A DNA stretch of 64,000 nt from Corynebacterium oculi (lineage in GTDB: Bacteria > Actinomycetota > Actinomycetes > Mycobacteriales > Mycobacteriaceae), in NCBI RefSeq assembly GCF_001412105.1, contig NZ_LKST01000003.1:186001-250000 (forward strand), given 5' to 3'. Each line of letters begins with the position of its first letter. Position 1 is the first letter of the stretch. Below are positions 1-9,690 of this stretch, piece after piece. The notes under the pieces were generated by a model that was not told the DNA's origin, did no database searches, and was given only the letters and a program-made list of their open reading frames with translations. Position numbers and translations under genes: made by a program.

Positions 1-53
1 GGGCTCGTGCGTGTGGTGTTCTTCCTCGTTCCCCATGATCTAAGGAATCGCTC

Positions 54-1361
54 ATGCCTGCCCACACCTACGTGATTGATACCTCGGTGCTGCTTTCCGA
101 TCCCTTCTGCCTGACCAAGTTCGCAGAGCACCACGTGATCCTGCCGCTGGCGGTGATCTCGGAACTGGAGGCCAAGCGCCAGCACCCGGAGTTGGGTTGG
201 TTTGCGCGCGAGGCCCTGCGCCACCTAGAGGAGCTGCGCGGCACGTATGGGCGGTTGGATAGGCCGGTGCCCGCCAACGCCGAAGGCGGCACGCTGCGGG
301 TGGAACTCAACCACCAGGATCAGTCCGTGCTGCCCACAGCCCTGCGCGGTGAGGGCGGCGACCAGCGTATTCTGGCCTGCGCGCTCCACCTCCAGCAGGA
401 GGGACACGAGGTGACGCTGGTGACCAAGGACGTGCCCCTGCGCGTAAAAGCCGGGGCGATCGGGGTGGACGCGGACGAATACCACGCCCAGGACGTGGTG
501 CTCACCGGCTACTCCGGCATGGGTACGCTGCATGTGCCGGGGGAGCTTATCGACGCCCTCTTTACCCACGGTGAGGTGGAGCTGCCAGAGGGGGAGACGC
601 AGGAGGGCACCCCGGTGCGCGCGCTGCCGCTGCACTGCGGGCTGCGATTACAGGCGGCCACGCAGTCCGCGCTGGCGCGCGTGGCGGTGGGCCGTCTGGT
701 GTTGGTGCCGGGCGATCAGCAGGCCTTTGGCCTCCACGGGCGTTCCGCTGAGCAACGGGTGGCGCTGGCCCTGCTTAACGATCCCGAGGTGGGGATAGTT
801 TCCCTCGGCGGGCGCGCGGGCACGGGAAAGTCCGCCCTGGCTCTGTGCTCGGGCCTAGAGGCGGTATTGGAGCGCCGCGAGCATAAAAAGATCGTGGTAT
901 TCCGCCCCCTCTACGCCGTGGGCGGGCAGTCCCTGGGATTTTTGCCCGGCTCGGAGGATGAGAAGATGAATCCCTGGGCCCAGGCGGTGTATGACACGCT
1001 CTCGGGGTTGGTTTCCGAGCACGTGGTGGAGGAGATACACGCGCGCGGCCTGCTGGAAGTCCTGCCGCTCACGCACATTCGTGGGCGTAGCCTGCACGAT
1101 TCCTTCGTGATCGTGGACGAGGCGCAGTCCCTGGAACGCAACGTGCTGCTTACCGTGCTCTCCCGCCTGGGGGCGGGCTCGCGGGTGGTGCTTACTCACG
1201 ACGTCGCCCAGCGCGATAACCTCCGCGTGGGCCGCCACGACGGCGTGCAGGCGGTGATTGAAAAGCTCAAGGGCCACGAGCTCTTCGCCCACATCACCCT
1301 GCACCGCTCGGAACGCTCCGCGATCGCGGAGCTGGTCACAGACCTCCTGGAGGATCGTTAA
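54..1361 (+). CDS. PIN-PhoH family ATPase/ribonuclease (PhoH2 type)
   Basis: A 435-residue two-domain protein. The N-terminal part (about residues 1-140) is a PIN nuclease domain: it opens with [11 protein letters not shown], has the acidic stretch ISELEAKR, and ends with [14 protein letters not shown], which supply the metal-binding acids. The C-terminal part is a PhoH P-loop ATPase with Walker [10 protein letters not shown] at residues 252-260 and Walker B VIVDEAQ at 352-358. This fusion is the PhoH2 architecture, described in actinobacteria as an RNA helicase/RNase. An AAGGA ribosome site lies just before the ATG. It is followed after 56 bases by an acetyltransferase on the same strand. 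The family assignment is firm; its cellular RNA targets cannot be read here. Confidence 0.93.
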   Translation: MPAHTYVIDTSVLLSDPFCLTKFAEHHVILPLAVISELEAKRQHPELGWFAREALRHLEELRGTYGRLDRPVPANAEGGTLRVELNHQDQSVLPTALRGEGGDQRILACALHLQQEGHEVTLVTKDVPLRVKAGAIGVDADEYHAQDVVLTGYSGMGTLHVPGELIDALFTHGEVELPEGETQEGTPVRALPLHCGLRLQAATQSALARVAVGRLVLVPGDQQAFGLHGRSAEQRVALALLNDPEVGIVSLGGRAGTGKSALALCSGLEAVLERREHKKIVVFRPLYAVGGQSLGFLPGSEDEKMNPWAQAVYDTLSGLVSEHVVEEIHARGLLEVLPLTHIRGRSLHDSFVIVDEAQSLERNVLLTVLSRLGAGSRVVLTHDVAQRDNLRVGRHDGVQAVIEKLKGHELFAHITLHRSERSAIAELVTDLLEDR

Positions 1362-1417
1362 GGGGAGCGCACGGGCCTCGGTTGCGTGTGGCGGTGGAAA
1401 GCGTCACAATCGTCATC

Positions 1418-1969
1418 ATGTCACAAGCCTCCTTTAGGATTAGAGCGTTCGAGGAACGGGACTTCCCGCAGGTGCAGGCCATTTATGAACATGGCCTGGA
1501 CACGGGGCACGCCACCTATGAACGTAAGGCGCCTACCTGGGAGAAGTTCCGCACCTCCAAGATCATGGAGACCGTCTTTGTAGCGGTGGAGGAGTCCGAT
1601 GACGCCAAGGTGCTTGGCTGGGTTTCGGCCGCACCCGTTTCTTCCCGCCAGGTGTTTAGCGGGGTGGTGGAGGATTCCATCTACATCGGCCCGGAGGCCA
1701 GGGGGCGCGGCATCGCCGGGGCGCTGCTCGATCACCTGGTGGACACCTGCACCAAACTGGGCAAGTGGGCCATTCACTCCTGGATCTTCCCGGAGAACGA
1801 GGGCTCGGCCAAGCTGCACGAATCCCGAGGCTTTGACAAGGTGGGCACCTATCACCACCTGGCCAAGATGCCCTACGGGGAGATGGCCGGGCAGTGGCGA
1901 GACACCGATGTCTGGGAAAAGCTCCTGCCCAAGCCCGAGATAGCGGTGGAGGATCTGCCCGATAACTAA
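1418..1969 (+). CDS. GNAT family N-acetyltransferase (phosphinothricin acetyltransferase-like)
   Basis: A 183-residue acetyltransferase if started at the ATG of MSQASFRIRAFEERDF; an upstream TTG in frame at 1382 adds 12 residues that do not resemble the family. The acetyl-CoA loop is seen as GPEARGRGIAGALL, followed by the amphipathic helix, and HESRGFDKVGTYHHL matches the C-terminal strand of the Pat/Bar/YncA branch of GNAT enzymes. Those enzymes N-acetylate phosphinothricin, methionine sulfoximine or related amino acids, but the real substrate cannot be told from sequence. A strong hairpin terminator follows the stop codon. Confidence 0.88.
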   Translation: MSQASFRIRAFEERDFPQVQAIYEHGLDTGHATYERKAPTWEKFRTSKIMETVFVAVEESDDAKVLGWVSAAPVSSRQVFSGVVEDSIYIGPEARGRGIAGALLDHLVDTCTKLGKWAIHSWIFPENEGSAKLHESRGFDKVGTYHHLAKMPYGEMAGQWRDTDVWEKLLPKPEIAVEDLPDN

Positions 1970-1985
1970 CCACGCCAGTTTTCCG

Positions 1986-2030
1986 GCGGGGCTGGTTTTT
2001 CGCCTTGAAGAGGAACCAGCCCCGCTTTTT
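1986..2030 (+). terminator. Rho-independent terminator after the GNAT gene
   Basis: A perfect 12-bp stem (GCGGGGCTGGTT at 1986-1997 pairing with AACCAGCCCCGC at 2014-2025) with a 16-base loop is followed directly by TTTTT. It lies 16 bases after the acetyltransferase stop codon, and the efflux gene beyond it runs the other way. Confidence 0.9.
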
Positions 2031-2195
2031 GTGTGGGTTATGCGGGGTCGTTTCTCGTTATGCGGTTGGCGCGATTCTGCGCGGTCGCTGCGGCTTTATC
2101 CACCGAAGCGGGATGCCGTCTGCGCCTCGGCGATGATTGCGTTATTTCTCGTCCACCTCACGTGGTTAGGGCGGGGCGGGGGCTTGTGTGCCGTG

Positions 2196-3719
2196 TTAGG
2201 AGATTGTTTCTTTCAATTTATCTTCTTTGACCCATATCAGCACCGCCGAGCAGAGCACCGCCAGTGGCATGAGTAGTAGGAAAATGGGGGTAAGGGCGTC
2301 ATTATAGCTGACCTCGATGGCCTGGCGCAGGGGTTCCGGGAGGGTGGAGAGTGTGCCGGGGGTGAGGTGTGCGGTGTTATCGCCGCTGAGGGAGTCTGCG
2401 CCGGGGAGGTTGCGTTGTAGCTGGGTGGTGAGGTTGCCCACGAAGAGGCCGCCTACCAGGGCGGAGCCCACTGAGCCGCCGATTTGTCGGAAGAAGTTGT
2501 TGGTGGCGGTTACCGTGCCTACCATTGCCACGGGGAAGGAGTTTTGGACGATGAGCACTAGGATCTGCATGGAGCATCCCATGCCGAAGCCGAAGAGGAA
2601 CATGTACAGGCCTATGATCACCAGCGAGGTATCGGCTTCTAGGGTGGATAGTAGTGTCATGGCCACGGAGACTATGAGTAGGCCCGCGATGGGGAAGGCT
2701 TTGTAGCGTCCGAATGCGGATACGAGGTTGCCTACGATGATGGAGGTGCCCATCAGGCCTACCATCATGCACAGCAGCATGAGGCCCGCGCGGGTGGGGG
2801 ACATGCCGTGCACCATCTGGAGGTAGGTGGGGAGGTAGGCCAGGGAGCCGAACATGAATATGCCGATGCCGAAGCCTGCCGTGGTGGTGAGTACGAAGTT
2901 GCGGTTTTTGAACAATCCCAGGGGAACCAACGGGTCGTGGGCGCGGTTTTCCACGAAGATGAACAGCGCTCCTATTACCACGGCGGTGGCGATCAGGGAG
3001 AGGATCATTGGGGAGTCCCAGGCGTATTCGTTGCCACCCCAGGTGACAAAGAGCACCAGCGCGGCGGTGGCGATGGACATGGTGACCATCCCCAGCCAGT
3101 CAAAGCGCAGGCGCTTGGGCTTGGGCGGCAGTTGCAGGAGAAAGAAGATGGCCACGATGGCCAGCAGGCCCATCGGAACGTTGAGCCACAGCCCCCAGCG
3201 CCAGCCCACGCCGTCGGTAAACCAACCGCCCAGGATGGGGCCGAGCACGGCGGAGATGCCGAACACGGAACCCATCACGCCCATGTACTTGCCGCGCTCG
3301 CGCGGCGTGGTCACCTCCGCGGTGATTGCCTGGGAGAGGATCATCATGCCACCACCGGCGATGCCCTGGAGCACGCGCGCCACGATGAGCACGCTCATGG
3401 ATTGGGCGAGGCCACCGAGAAGGGAGCCGAGCACGAAGAGGGCGTTGGCAAATAGGAAAAGCCCCTTGCGGCCGATCTGATCGCCGAGCTTGCCAAAGAT
3501 CGGCAGTGCGATGGTCTGGCCGAGCAGGAAGCCCGTGATCACCCAGGTCATGTGGTTGACCCCACCCAGCTCGCCCACGATGGTGGGCAGGGCGGTGGAA
3601 AAGATCATCTGCCCGAGCGAACTCATCAGCATGGCGAGCATGAGCGCGCCGATGATCCAGGGTAGGCGCTGCTTGTGTTCAGGGTGCTGTTCGCGTGGTG
3701 TTTCTTGGCTGGTCATCAT
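2196..3719 (-). CDS. DHA2-family MFS multidrug efflux transporter
   Basis: A 507-residue, very hydrophobic protein of the length expected for 14-TM drug:H+ antiporters (EmrB/QacA type). Visible family motifs are GKLGDQIGRKGLFL (motif A between TM2 and TM3), the RVLQGIAGGGMMILSQA stretch (motif B), and GPILGGWFTDGVGWRWGLWLNVP, the antiporter motif C followed by the W-R-W turn. It should export toxic compounds or metabolites across the cytoplasmic membrane using the proton gradient. Its ATG overlaps the stop of the upstream TetR gene (ATGATGA), so the two are co-translated. Substrate unknown. Confidence 0.93.
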   Translation of the reverse strand: MMTSQETPREQHPEHKQRLPWIIGALMLAMLMSSLGQMIFSTALPTIVGELGGVNHMTWVITGFLLGQTIALPIFGKLGDQIGRKGLFLFANALFVLGSLLGGLAQSMSVLIVARVLQGIAGGGMMILSQAITAEVTTPRERGKYMGVMGSVFGISAVLGPILGGWFTDGVGWRWGLWLNVPMGLLAIVAIFFLLQLPPKPKRLRFDWLGMVTMSIATAALVLFVTWGGNEYAWDSPMILSLIATAVVIGALFIFVENRAHDPLVPLGLFKNRNFVLTTTAGFGIGIFMFGSLAYLPTYLQMVHGMSPTRAGLMLLCMMVGLMGTSIIVGNLVSAFGRYKAFPIAGLLIVSVAMTLLSTLEADTSLVIIGLYMFLFGFGMGCSMQILVLIVQNSFPVAMVGTVTATNNFFRQIGGSVGSALVGGLFVGNLTTQLQRNLPGADSLSGDNTAHLTPGTLSTLPEPLRQAIEVSYNDALTPIFLLLMPLAVLCSAVLIWVKEDKLKETIS

Positions 3720-4339
3720 TCCTTCTCTATCGCTGTTAAATCAGTCAGTGCGCCGTGAATATCGCTGCGTAGTGCTTCCACGGTGTTCTCATCGCCGTTC
3801 ATCCACCGGCGCATCCCCAGTTGCATGGAGGCCCCGGCGAGGGTGACCACCGCGTGCGCCTCCCGCTCGGCAGGGCCGCTCAGCCGACGCCGCTGCGGCT
3901 GCTCCTTCAGGTATTGGGTGACCATCCTGGCCACCTCCTGGTGGATCTCGTGGGATTGGGCAAACCGGGCATAAAAGATCTCCGGGTGTGCCTGGCGTAT
4001 CGCTTTGCGACGCCGCAGCAGCTGGCCGTCCTGTTCGGCCACGAAGGCGTCGAAAAGCGTATCGACGACCGCCGCCACCAGATTCGGGTGCTCGGTGCGG
4101 AGGAAGCGGTGGCGGGCCTCGGGCGGGGGAAGGCGTGCCGGGCGGCCAAAGATGGCGATCTCTTTGGACTCCACGTAGTTGAAAAAGGTGCGGCGGGATA
4201 CCTCGGCGGCGGAGCAGATGTCTTCCACCGTCACGGACTCGTAGCCGCGCTCGCAGACCAGGCGGGTGGCGTGATCCTCGATGGCATGGAGTGTGGCGCG
4301 GCGTTTCTTCTTCCGGAGGGAGGTTCTTTCTTCCTTCAC
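3716..4339 (-). CDS. TetR-family transcriptional regulator
   Basis: About 207 residues when started at the GTG of VKEERTSLRKKKRR; the frame is open further upstream but that part has no protein-like character. The N-terminal helix-turn-helix is clear: RGYESVTVEDICSAAEVSRR followed by TFFNYVESKE, typical of TetR/AcrR. The C-terminal ligand-binding half ends near GMRRWMNGDENT. The gene overlaps the MFS efflux gene downstream, so it is most likely an autorepressor of a drug-responsive efflux operon; the palindromic sequence just upstream is a candidate operator. The start codon is uncertain because no good Shine-Dalgarno is visible. Confidence 0.88.
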   Translation of the reverse strand: MKEERTSLRKKKRRATLHAIEDHATRLVCERGYESVTVEDICSAAEVSRRTFFNYVESKEIAIFGRPARLPPPEARHRFLRTEHPNLVAAVVDTLFDAFVAEQDGQLLRRRKAIRQAHPEIFYARFAQSHEIHQEVARMVTQYLKEQPQRRRLSGPAEREAHAVVTLAGASMQLGMRRWMNGDENTVEALRSDIHGALTDLTAIEKE

Positions 4340-4362
4340 GGGACGTAAACGTATCTTAAAAA

Positions 4363-4384
4363 TGCACTTCGTGCAAAATTGCAC
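4363..4384. promoter_or_regulatory. Candidate TetR operator upstream of the regulator gene
   Basis: TGCACTTCGTGCA (4363-4375) is an inverted repeat with a 3-base centre, and it runs into GTGCAAAATTGCAC (4371-4384), a near-palindrome sharing the same half-site TGCA. The pair lies 24-45 bases upstream of the TetR start, where an autoregulatory operator would be expected. Function is inferred from position and symmetry only. Confidence 0.4.
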
Positions 4385-4731
4385 CTGGTGTACCCGGTGG
4401 CGACCCCTGCACGAGATTCCGGCTAACCGCTGTGTCCTGCGTTTTCCTCTTGACGGCTTACGCCGAGGCTGAGGAGGAAAGACCTGCGCGAATTGATTCC
4501 GCCGAGGAACTGCGGCAGATCGCGCAGCGGTATGAGGTGAGCCGGGGGCTGTACGCCGGGATACTGCCACGGGAAAGAGCGCCGAAGAACTCGTGCCGTA
4601 TTCTCCCGCGCTGGAGAATCGCGCGGGCGGTATCGCGAGGGGGAAAGCGGCGATAAATCGGGAATAGACCTGCGCTTTGGGGTTCGTGGCGATACTGCAA
4701 TCATCACCACCCAGGAGGCGGCGAAACAACC
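4385..4731. other. Non-coding stretch between the TetR/MFS pair and fumC
   Basis: No convincing gene lies here. Open frames exist on both strands (for example 4432-4656 on the plus strand) but they lack a ribosome site, have arginine-rich random composition and show no family motif. The stretch probably holds the promoter of the TetR-MFS operon. I see no RNA gene. Confidence 0.5.
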
Positions 4732-4732
4732 A

Positions 4733-4764
4733 AGCGGCACCCCCTGGTACAGGGAGTGCCGCTC
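4733..4764 (-). terminator. Terminator hairpin after fumC
   Basis: AGCGGCACCCCCT and AGGGAGTGCCGCT form a 13-bp stem with one mismatch and a short loop. It lies about 25 bases after the fumC stop, and on the minus strand is followed by a weak T-rich run. On the plus strand it is followed by CTTTT, so it may work in both directions. Confidence 0.65.
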
Positions 4765-4786
4765 TTTTGGGAAAATGGGGGTGGTA

Positions 4787-6187
4787 CTAGCGCCTATCCC
4801 GATCCGTATTGGCCATCGCCAGCACGTCCAGGCGCTTATCCAGCTCCTCCTCGGTGAGGTTCTCGCCGTCCACAAAACCGAGGTCAATCACGGCCGCGCG
4901 GATGGTGATCCCCTTGGCCAGGGCGTGCTTGGCCACCTTGGCGGCGGCCTCATAGCCGATGGCGGAGTTCAGCGGGGTGACGATGGAGGGGGAGGACTCC
5001 GCCAGCGTCTTCATGCGCTCCTCGTTCGGCTCAATGCCGTCCACCAGGCGCTCGGCGAACACACGCGCGGTGTTGGCCAGCAGGCGGGAGGACTCCAGCA
5101 CATTGCGAGCCATCATCGGAATGAACACGTTGAGCTCAAACTGCCCCTGGGTGCCGCCGAAGGCGATGGCGGCATCGTTGCCGATCACCTGCGCGGAAAC
5201 CTGGGTGGCCGTCTCGCACAGCACCGGGTTCACCTTGCCCGGCATGATGGAGGAACCCGGCTGGAGATCGGGCAGGCGGATCTCCGCCAGGCCGGTCAGG
5301 GGGCCGGAGCCCATCAGGCGAATATCGTTGGCGATCTTGTACAGGGAGACCGCCACGGTGCGCATGGCCCCGGAGTATTCCACCAGGGCGTCGCGCGCGG
5401 CCTGGGCCTCAAAGTGATCGCGGGCCTCGCGCAGCTCGTCCAGGCCGGTGAGCGTGCGCAGTTCCTCGGTGACCTTGGCCCCAAAGTCCGCAGAGGTATT
5501 AATCCCGGTTCCGGCGGCGGTGCCGCCGATGGCCAGTTCGCCGAGGCGGGGCAGGGTGGACTCCACGCGCTCGATGCCGGCCTCGATCTGGCGGGCGTAG
5601 CCGCCGAACTCCTGGCCCAGGGTCACGGGAACGGCGTCCATGAGGTGCGTGCGCCCGGACTTGACCACGGCCTTCCACTCGGCGGCCTTGGCGGCCAGAG
5701 AATCGCGCAGCACCTTGAGCGCTGGAATGAGATCCTTCACGGCGGCCTCGGTGGCGGCCACGTGGGTGGCGGTGGGGAAGGTGTCGTTGGAGGACTGCCC
5801 CCTGTTCACGTGGTCGTTGGGGTGTACCTCCACGCCGGCGACCTTGGCCAGGGAGGCGATGACCTCGTTGGTGTTCATGTTGGAGGAGGTGCCGGAACCG
5901 GTCTGGAACACGTCGATGGGGAACTGATCGTCGTGCTTGCCTGCCGCGATCTCCTTGGCGGCGGCGACGATGGCATCGGCCTTTTCGGCGTCGAGGGCCC
6001 CGGAATCCTTGTTCACCTGGGCGCAGGCGGCCTTGAGCAGGCCCATCGCGCGGATCTGGGCGGCCTCCAGGCCGCGTCCGGAGATGGGGAAGTTCTCCAC
6101 GGCGCGCTGGGTCTGGGCGCGCCACAGGGCATCCACGGGCACCTTGACCTCGCCCATGGTGTCATGCTCAATGCGGTATTCGGTCAT
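4787..6187 (-). CDS. fumC: Class II fumarate hydratase
   Basis: A 466-residue enzyme of the aspartase/fumarase superfamily that interconverts fumarate and malate in the TCA cycle without an iron-sulfur cluster. The three conserved regions are present: [12 protein letters not shown] (about residues 98-109), [16 protein letters not shown], and the signature [11 protein letters not shown] (about 311-321) with the catalytic mobile-loop serine. The ATG of MTEYRIEHD has AAAGG eight bases upstream and is preferred to the GTG three codons earlier. It lies next to glpX on the same strand, as in other corynebacteria. Confidence 0.97.
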   Translation of the reverse strand: MTEYRIEHDTMGEVKVPVDALWRAQTQRAVENFPISGRGLEAAQIRAMGLLKAACAQVNKDSGALDAEKADAIVAAAKEIAAGKHDDQFPIDVFQTGSGTSSNMNTNEVIASLAKVAGVEVHPNDHVNRGQSSNDTFPTATHVAATEAAVKDLIPALKVLRDSLAAKAAEWKAVVKSGRTHLMDAVPVTLGQEFGGYARQIEAGIERVESTLPRLGELAIGGTAAGTGINTSADFGAKVTEELRTLTGLDELREARDHFEAQAARDALVEYSGAMRTVAVSLYKIANDIRLMGSGPLTGLAEIRLPDLQPGSSIMPGKVNPVLCETATQVSAQVIGNDAAIAFGGTQGQFELNVFIPMMARNVLESSRLLANTARVFAERLVDGIEPNEERMKTLAESSPSIVTPLNSAIGYEAAAKVAKHALAKGITIRAAVIDLGFVDGENLTEEELDKRLDVLAMANTDRDRR

Positions 6188-6293
6188 TGCTATCACCTTT
6201 ACTTAGTGCGTGCGTTAGTCCATATTCCAGTATGGCGCATAAGCGCCACCGGGGTAGGTGTGATCCTTACCTCAGGCCTGTGTGGGGTCGTTC

Positions 6294-7325
6294 TCAGAGG
6301 CCGGAGAGGTAGTCGACGGCGGAGTACTCCTGGAGCTTGGAGAGTTGGTGGCGCGACTCGATGTAGCGCAGGGTGCCGGACTTGGATCGCATGACCAGGG
6401 AGCGGGTGGTGGCGCCGTTGCTGCGGTAGGTCACCCCGCGCAGCATGTCACCATTGGTCACGCCGGTGGCGGCAAAGTAGCAGTTATCCGAGCGCACCAG
6501 GTCATTAGTGCCCAGCACCTGGCCCAACTTGTGCCCGGCGGCGATCGCGCAGCTCTTCTCCTCGTCGTTGCGCGGGGCGAGCATGCCCTGGATCTCCCCG
6601 CCCATGCACTTCATGGCGCAGGCGGTGATGATGCCCTCCGGGGTGCCCCCGGTGCCCATCATGATGTCCACCGAGTTGGTGACATCGTCCTGGGCGGCGG
6701 CCACGGCCCCGGCCACATCGCCGTCGGAGATAAGGCGCACCTTGGCTCCGGCGCGTCGGATCTCCGCGATGAGGTCGGTGTGCCGGGGGCGATCCAGCAC
6801 CACCACGGTGACCTGGGAGGGGTGCAGGCCCTTGGCCTTGGCCACGGCGTTGATGTTGTGGCCCACGGGGGCCTCGATGTCGATTTTCCCGGCGGCCTCG
6901 GGGCCCACCGCGATCTTGCGCATGTAGAACACCTCGGAGGGATCGTACATGGAGCCTCGCTCGGCGGCGGCGATCACGGAGATGGCGTTGGGGCGGCCCT
7001 CGGCCATGAGGGTGGTGCCGTCCACGGGGTCTACGGCGATGTCCACCTCCGCGCCGAAGCCGGTGCCCACGTGCTCGCCGTTGAAGAGCATGGGAGCCTC
7101 GTCTTTTTCACCCTCGCCGATGACCACCACGCCGTTCATGTTCACGGAGTTGATGAGCTCGCGCATGGCATCCACGGCGGCACCGTCGCCCTCGTTCTTC
7201 ATGCCGCGGCCCACCCACCGGCCGGAGGCGAGCGCTGCCGCCTCAGTCACCCGGACCAGTTCCATGGCGAGGTTGCGATCAGGCACCTCGATGTTCTTCT
7301 GGTTTTCTGGACGGCTTTCATTCAT
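6294..7325 (-). CDS. glpX: Class II fructose-1,6-bisphosphatase
   Basis: A 343-residue GlpX-type phosphatase, the essential gluconeogenic FBPase of corynebacteria and mycobacteria. Lithium-sensitive phosphatase motifs are visible: [16 protein letters not shown], the metal site [26 protein letters not shown] (the DPxDG motif) and [17 protein letters not shown]. It hydrolyses fructose 1,6-bisphosphate to fructose 6-phosphate. AGGAGG stands 11 bases upstream of the ATG. The gene lies upstream of fumC on the same strand, with a gap of about 100 bases, and diverges from the DUF4245 gene. Confidence 0.96.
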   Translation of the reverse strand: MNESRPENQKNIEVPDRNLAMELVRVTEAAALASGRWVGRGMKNEGDGAAVDAMRELINSVNMNGVVVIGEGEKDEAPMLFNGEHVGTGFGAEVDIAVDPVDGTTLMAEGRPNAISVIAAAERGSMYDPSEVFYMRKIAVGPEAAGKIDIEAPVGHNINAVAKAKGLHPSQVTVVVLDRPRHTDLIAEIRRAGAKVRLISDGDVAGAVAAAQDDVTNSVDIMMGTGGTPEGIITACAMKCMGGEIQGMLAPRNDEEKSCAIAAGHKLGQVLGTNDLVRSDNCYFAATGVTNGDMLRGVTYRSNGATTRSLVMRSKSGTLRYIESRHQLSKLQEYSAVDYLSGL

Positions 7326-7557
7326 CTGTACTGCGGCCTCCTGTGGGGCAATGTACTACCAAGGAACCCCTACATTGTTGCACTGTGGGGGCCGGGGGTA
7401 GACATATTGCACCCATATGAGGGTAATGCCGCGTACTTTTCCTGCGTTTTCTGGGGTTGGGGCCGTGCGGGGTGCAGGCGAGATCCGCGCGAGTGGTGGC
7501 GCGGCGAGCGGCGGCGTGGGTTTCAGCGGGCCACGGGCTAATGCGATACTGGGGCGC

Positions 7558-8166
7558 GTGGCAGAAAAACCAAGGCTCTTCCAGGACAGCCGAGACATGA
7601 TGCTCTCCCTCGGTGCCATCGTGGTGATGATGGTGGTGGGGGTGGGCGCCACGGGCCTGTGTTCCTTCGATCCCGGCAACCCGGAGAACGGCCCGGTGCC
7701 CACAGCGGACGCCTCGGCGTTTTTGCACATGGAGGCCGCCGGTGCCTCCTTCCCGGTGCGCCTGCCGGAGGTGCCCGAGGGGTGGACGGCCAACTCCGCG
7801 CGCCGCTCCCTGCTGGGCGGCCAGCCCGCGCCGGTGGTGGGGTACATCACCGATAAGGAGGGGTACCTGCAACTCAGCCAGACCGACCTGCCCCTGGCCG
7901 AGGCGGTGCGCGGTTATGACGGCGAGGTGCGCGACCGCGAGCGGGCTATCGACGTCGCGGGCACGCCTGTGGAGGTGTACACCTCGCCGGATCGGGAGGT
8001 GCGCGATCTCTGGGCGGCCGATCTGGGGGACGCGCGCCTGCTCATCAGCGGCGCGGCCACCGAGGAGGAGTTCCGCACCCTGATCGAGGCCACGGCCAAG
8101 GCTCAGCCGTTGAGATCGGTATCGGGGGCCGTGGGGGCTTCGGCAGCAGAAGAGGAACCGCGCTGA
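7558..8166 (+). CDS. DUF4245 family membrane-anchored protein
   Basis: About 202 residues starting at the GTG of [14 protein letters not shown], the usual beginning of DUF4245 proteins; the longer frame to 7417 adds a glycine/arginine-rich stretch unlike the family. One N-terminal membrane helix ([19 protein letters not shown]) is followed by an extracytoplasmic domain beginning [15 protein letters not shown] and containing [20 protein letters not shown]. The family is conserved next to glpX/fumC in actinobacteria and has no known function. Its last 64 bases overlap the 3' end of xseB on the opposite strand. Confidence 0.85.
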   Translation: MAEKPRLFQDSRDMMLSLGAIVVMMVVGVGATGLCSFDPGNPENGPVPTADASAFLHMEAAGASFPVRLPEVPEGWTANSARRSLLGGQPAPVVGYITDKEGYLQLSQTDLPLAEAVRGYDGEVRDRERAIDVAGTPVEVYTSPDREVRDLWAADLGDARLLISGAATEEEFRTLIEATAKAQPLRSVSGAVGASAAEEEPR

Positions 8167-8396
8167 GCCAGCGCCTCCTCCACCTTGGCCGAGGCGCGGG
8201 CGAGGTGCTCCTCGCAGCGGGCGGCCAGGGCCTCGCCGCGCTCCCAGTAGGCCAGTGATTCGTCGAGGCCCATCTGCCCGAGTTCGAGGATCTTGACTAC
8301 CTCCACCAGCTCGTCGCGGGCCTGCTCATAGCTCAGGGTGGAGACCTCGGGGAGTTCGGCGGCCTGGCCGCTGCCAAAGGTATTGGGATTACTCAT
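8103..8396 (-). CDS. xseB: Exodeoxyribonuclease VII small subunit
   Basis: A 97-residue protein with the XseB helical-hairpin core: [20 protein letters not shown] followed by [22 protein letters not shown], where the conserved E-G pair sits. It is the small subunit of exonuclease VII, which degrades single-stranded DNA to oligonucleotides; several copies bind each XseA. It lies 13 bases downstream of xseA. The C-terminal tail ([13 protein letters not shown]) is low-complexity and is the part that overlaps the convergent DUF4245 gene. Confidence 0.93.
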   Translation of the reverse strand: MSNPNTFGSGQAAELPEVSTLSYEQARDELVEVVKILELGQMGLDESLAYWERGEALAARCEEHLARASAKVEEALAQRGSSSAAEAPTAPDTDLNG

Positions 8397-8409
8397 CGTG
8401 TTTTTGCTC

Positions 8410-9651
8410 CTAGTTCGCGGGGGTGGTGGACATGCCGGCGGCGGTGATGGAGCCGTCGGCCACGCGGATACGCAGCTGGCTGCCGGGGGGAGACTGCTCG
8501 ATGGTGGTGACCACCTGGGCCTCGGAGCCGTCGCGGGGAAGAACCTGCACCACGGCGTAGCCGCGCGCCAGCGTGGCCGAGGGGCCTAGTGCGGAGACCT
8601 GGGCGCGCAGCGCCGCCACCCGGGAGCGCTCCGCGTCCAACAGGTGCGTCACGTCCCGGCGCATGGTGCCTAAGGCGCGTTGGATCTCCTCGCGGCGGTG
8701 GGTGATGGGGGTCGCAGGGTCGGCCAGCACCGGCCGCGAGCGCACCTGGTGCAGGCGTTCTTGCTCCCGACGCACCCACGCGCGCAGCGCCCCGGCCGAG
8801 CGCGCGCGCAGCTCCGCGAGCAGGGCGCGCTGCTCCGCCACGTCCGGCACCACGCGCTTGGCGGCGTCCGTGGGGGTGGCGGCGCGCAGATCCGCCACGT
8901 TATCGAGCACCGGGGTATCCGGCTCGTGCCCGATGGCAGAGACCACCGGGGTTGTTGCGGCGGCTACCGCGCGCTGCAAGGCCTCCTCGGAGAAGGGCAG
9001 CAGATCCTCCACGGAGCCGCCGCCTCGGGCGATGATGATGACGTCCACCTCGGGGTCGGCGTCGAGGTCACGCAGCGCCTCAATAATTTCGGGCACCGCG
9101 CTTGCCCCCTGCACGGCGGTATTGATGACCCGGAAGTCCACCTCGGGCCAGCGATCACGGGCCACGGAGAGAACGTCGCGCTCCGCAGCGGAGCCGCGCC
9201 CGGTAATCAGGCCCACGCGGTTGGGCAGGAAGGGCAGGGGGTGCTTGCGGGAGGCGTCGAAAAGCCCCTCGGCGGCCAGGGCGCGGCGCAGGTGCTCGAT
9301 GCGGGCCAGGAGCTCGCCCACGCCCACGTGGCGGATCTCCGTGGCCCAGAGGGAAAAAGAACCGCGCCCGGCATAAAAGGCGGGCTTGCCGTACACCACC
9401 ACGCGGTCGCCGTCCTTGAGGGGAGAGGGGGCGTCGCGCAGCAGGGAGGTGGGGCAGGTGAGCTGGACGGAGGCTTCCGCCTGGGTATCGCGCAGGGTGA
9501 GGTAGGAGAGCTTCCAGGTGGGCTTCATGTTCACCTGGGTGAGTTGCCCCTCCACCCAGATATGGCCCAGGCGCTCGATCCAGCCCTTGACCATTGCATT
9601 GACCTCGCGCACCGGCAGCGGCGCCTGGGCGGTGGTGACGGTTTTAGCCAT
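8410..9651 (-). CDS. xseA: Exodeoxyribonuclease VII large subunit
   Basis: A 413-residue XseA. The N-terminal OB fold (about residues 15-110, with [13 protein letters not shown] and [14 protein letters not shown]) binds DNA. The nuclease domain follows, with [18 protein letters not shown], the highly conserved [16 protein letters not shown] motif and [20 protein letters not shown] with its catalytic aspartates. The coiled-coil region and terminal LARGYAVVQ close the protein. It forms an operon with xseB and diverges from ispH. Confidence 0.96.
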   Translation of the reverse strand: MAKTVTTAQAPLPVREVNAMVKGWIERLGHIWVEGQLTQVNMKPTWKLSYLTLRDTQAEASVQLTCPTSLLRDAPSPLKDGDRVVVYGKPAFYAGRGSFSLWATEIRHVGVGELLARIEHLRRALAAEGLFDASRKHPLPFLPNRVGLITGRGSAAERDVLSVARDRWPEVDFRVINTAVQGASAVPEIIEALRDLDADPEVDVIIIARGGGSVEDLLPFSEEALQRAVAAATTPVVSAIGHEPDTPVLDNVADLRAATPTDAAKRVVPDVAEQRALLAELRARSAGALRAWVRREQERLHQVRSRPVLADPATPITHRREEIQRALGTMRRDVTHLLDAERSRVAALRAQVSALGPSATLARGYAVVQVLPRDGSEAQVVTTIEQSPPGSQLRIRVADGSITAAGMSTTPAN

Positions 9652-9690
9652 GCGTTCCCCTATGGTGGCGGACAGATGCTCACCTAGTCT

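Noticed and set aside
4423..4887. Minus-strand open frame between fumC and the TetR gene
   Set aside because: No motif, no ribosome site, overlaps the fumC end and the terminator hairpin.
4775..6394. A 539-codon open frame on the plus strand
   Set aside because: It is antisense to fumC, with His/Gly/Leu-rich composition arising from the GC-rich third positions; no family motif.
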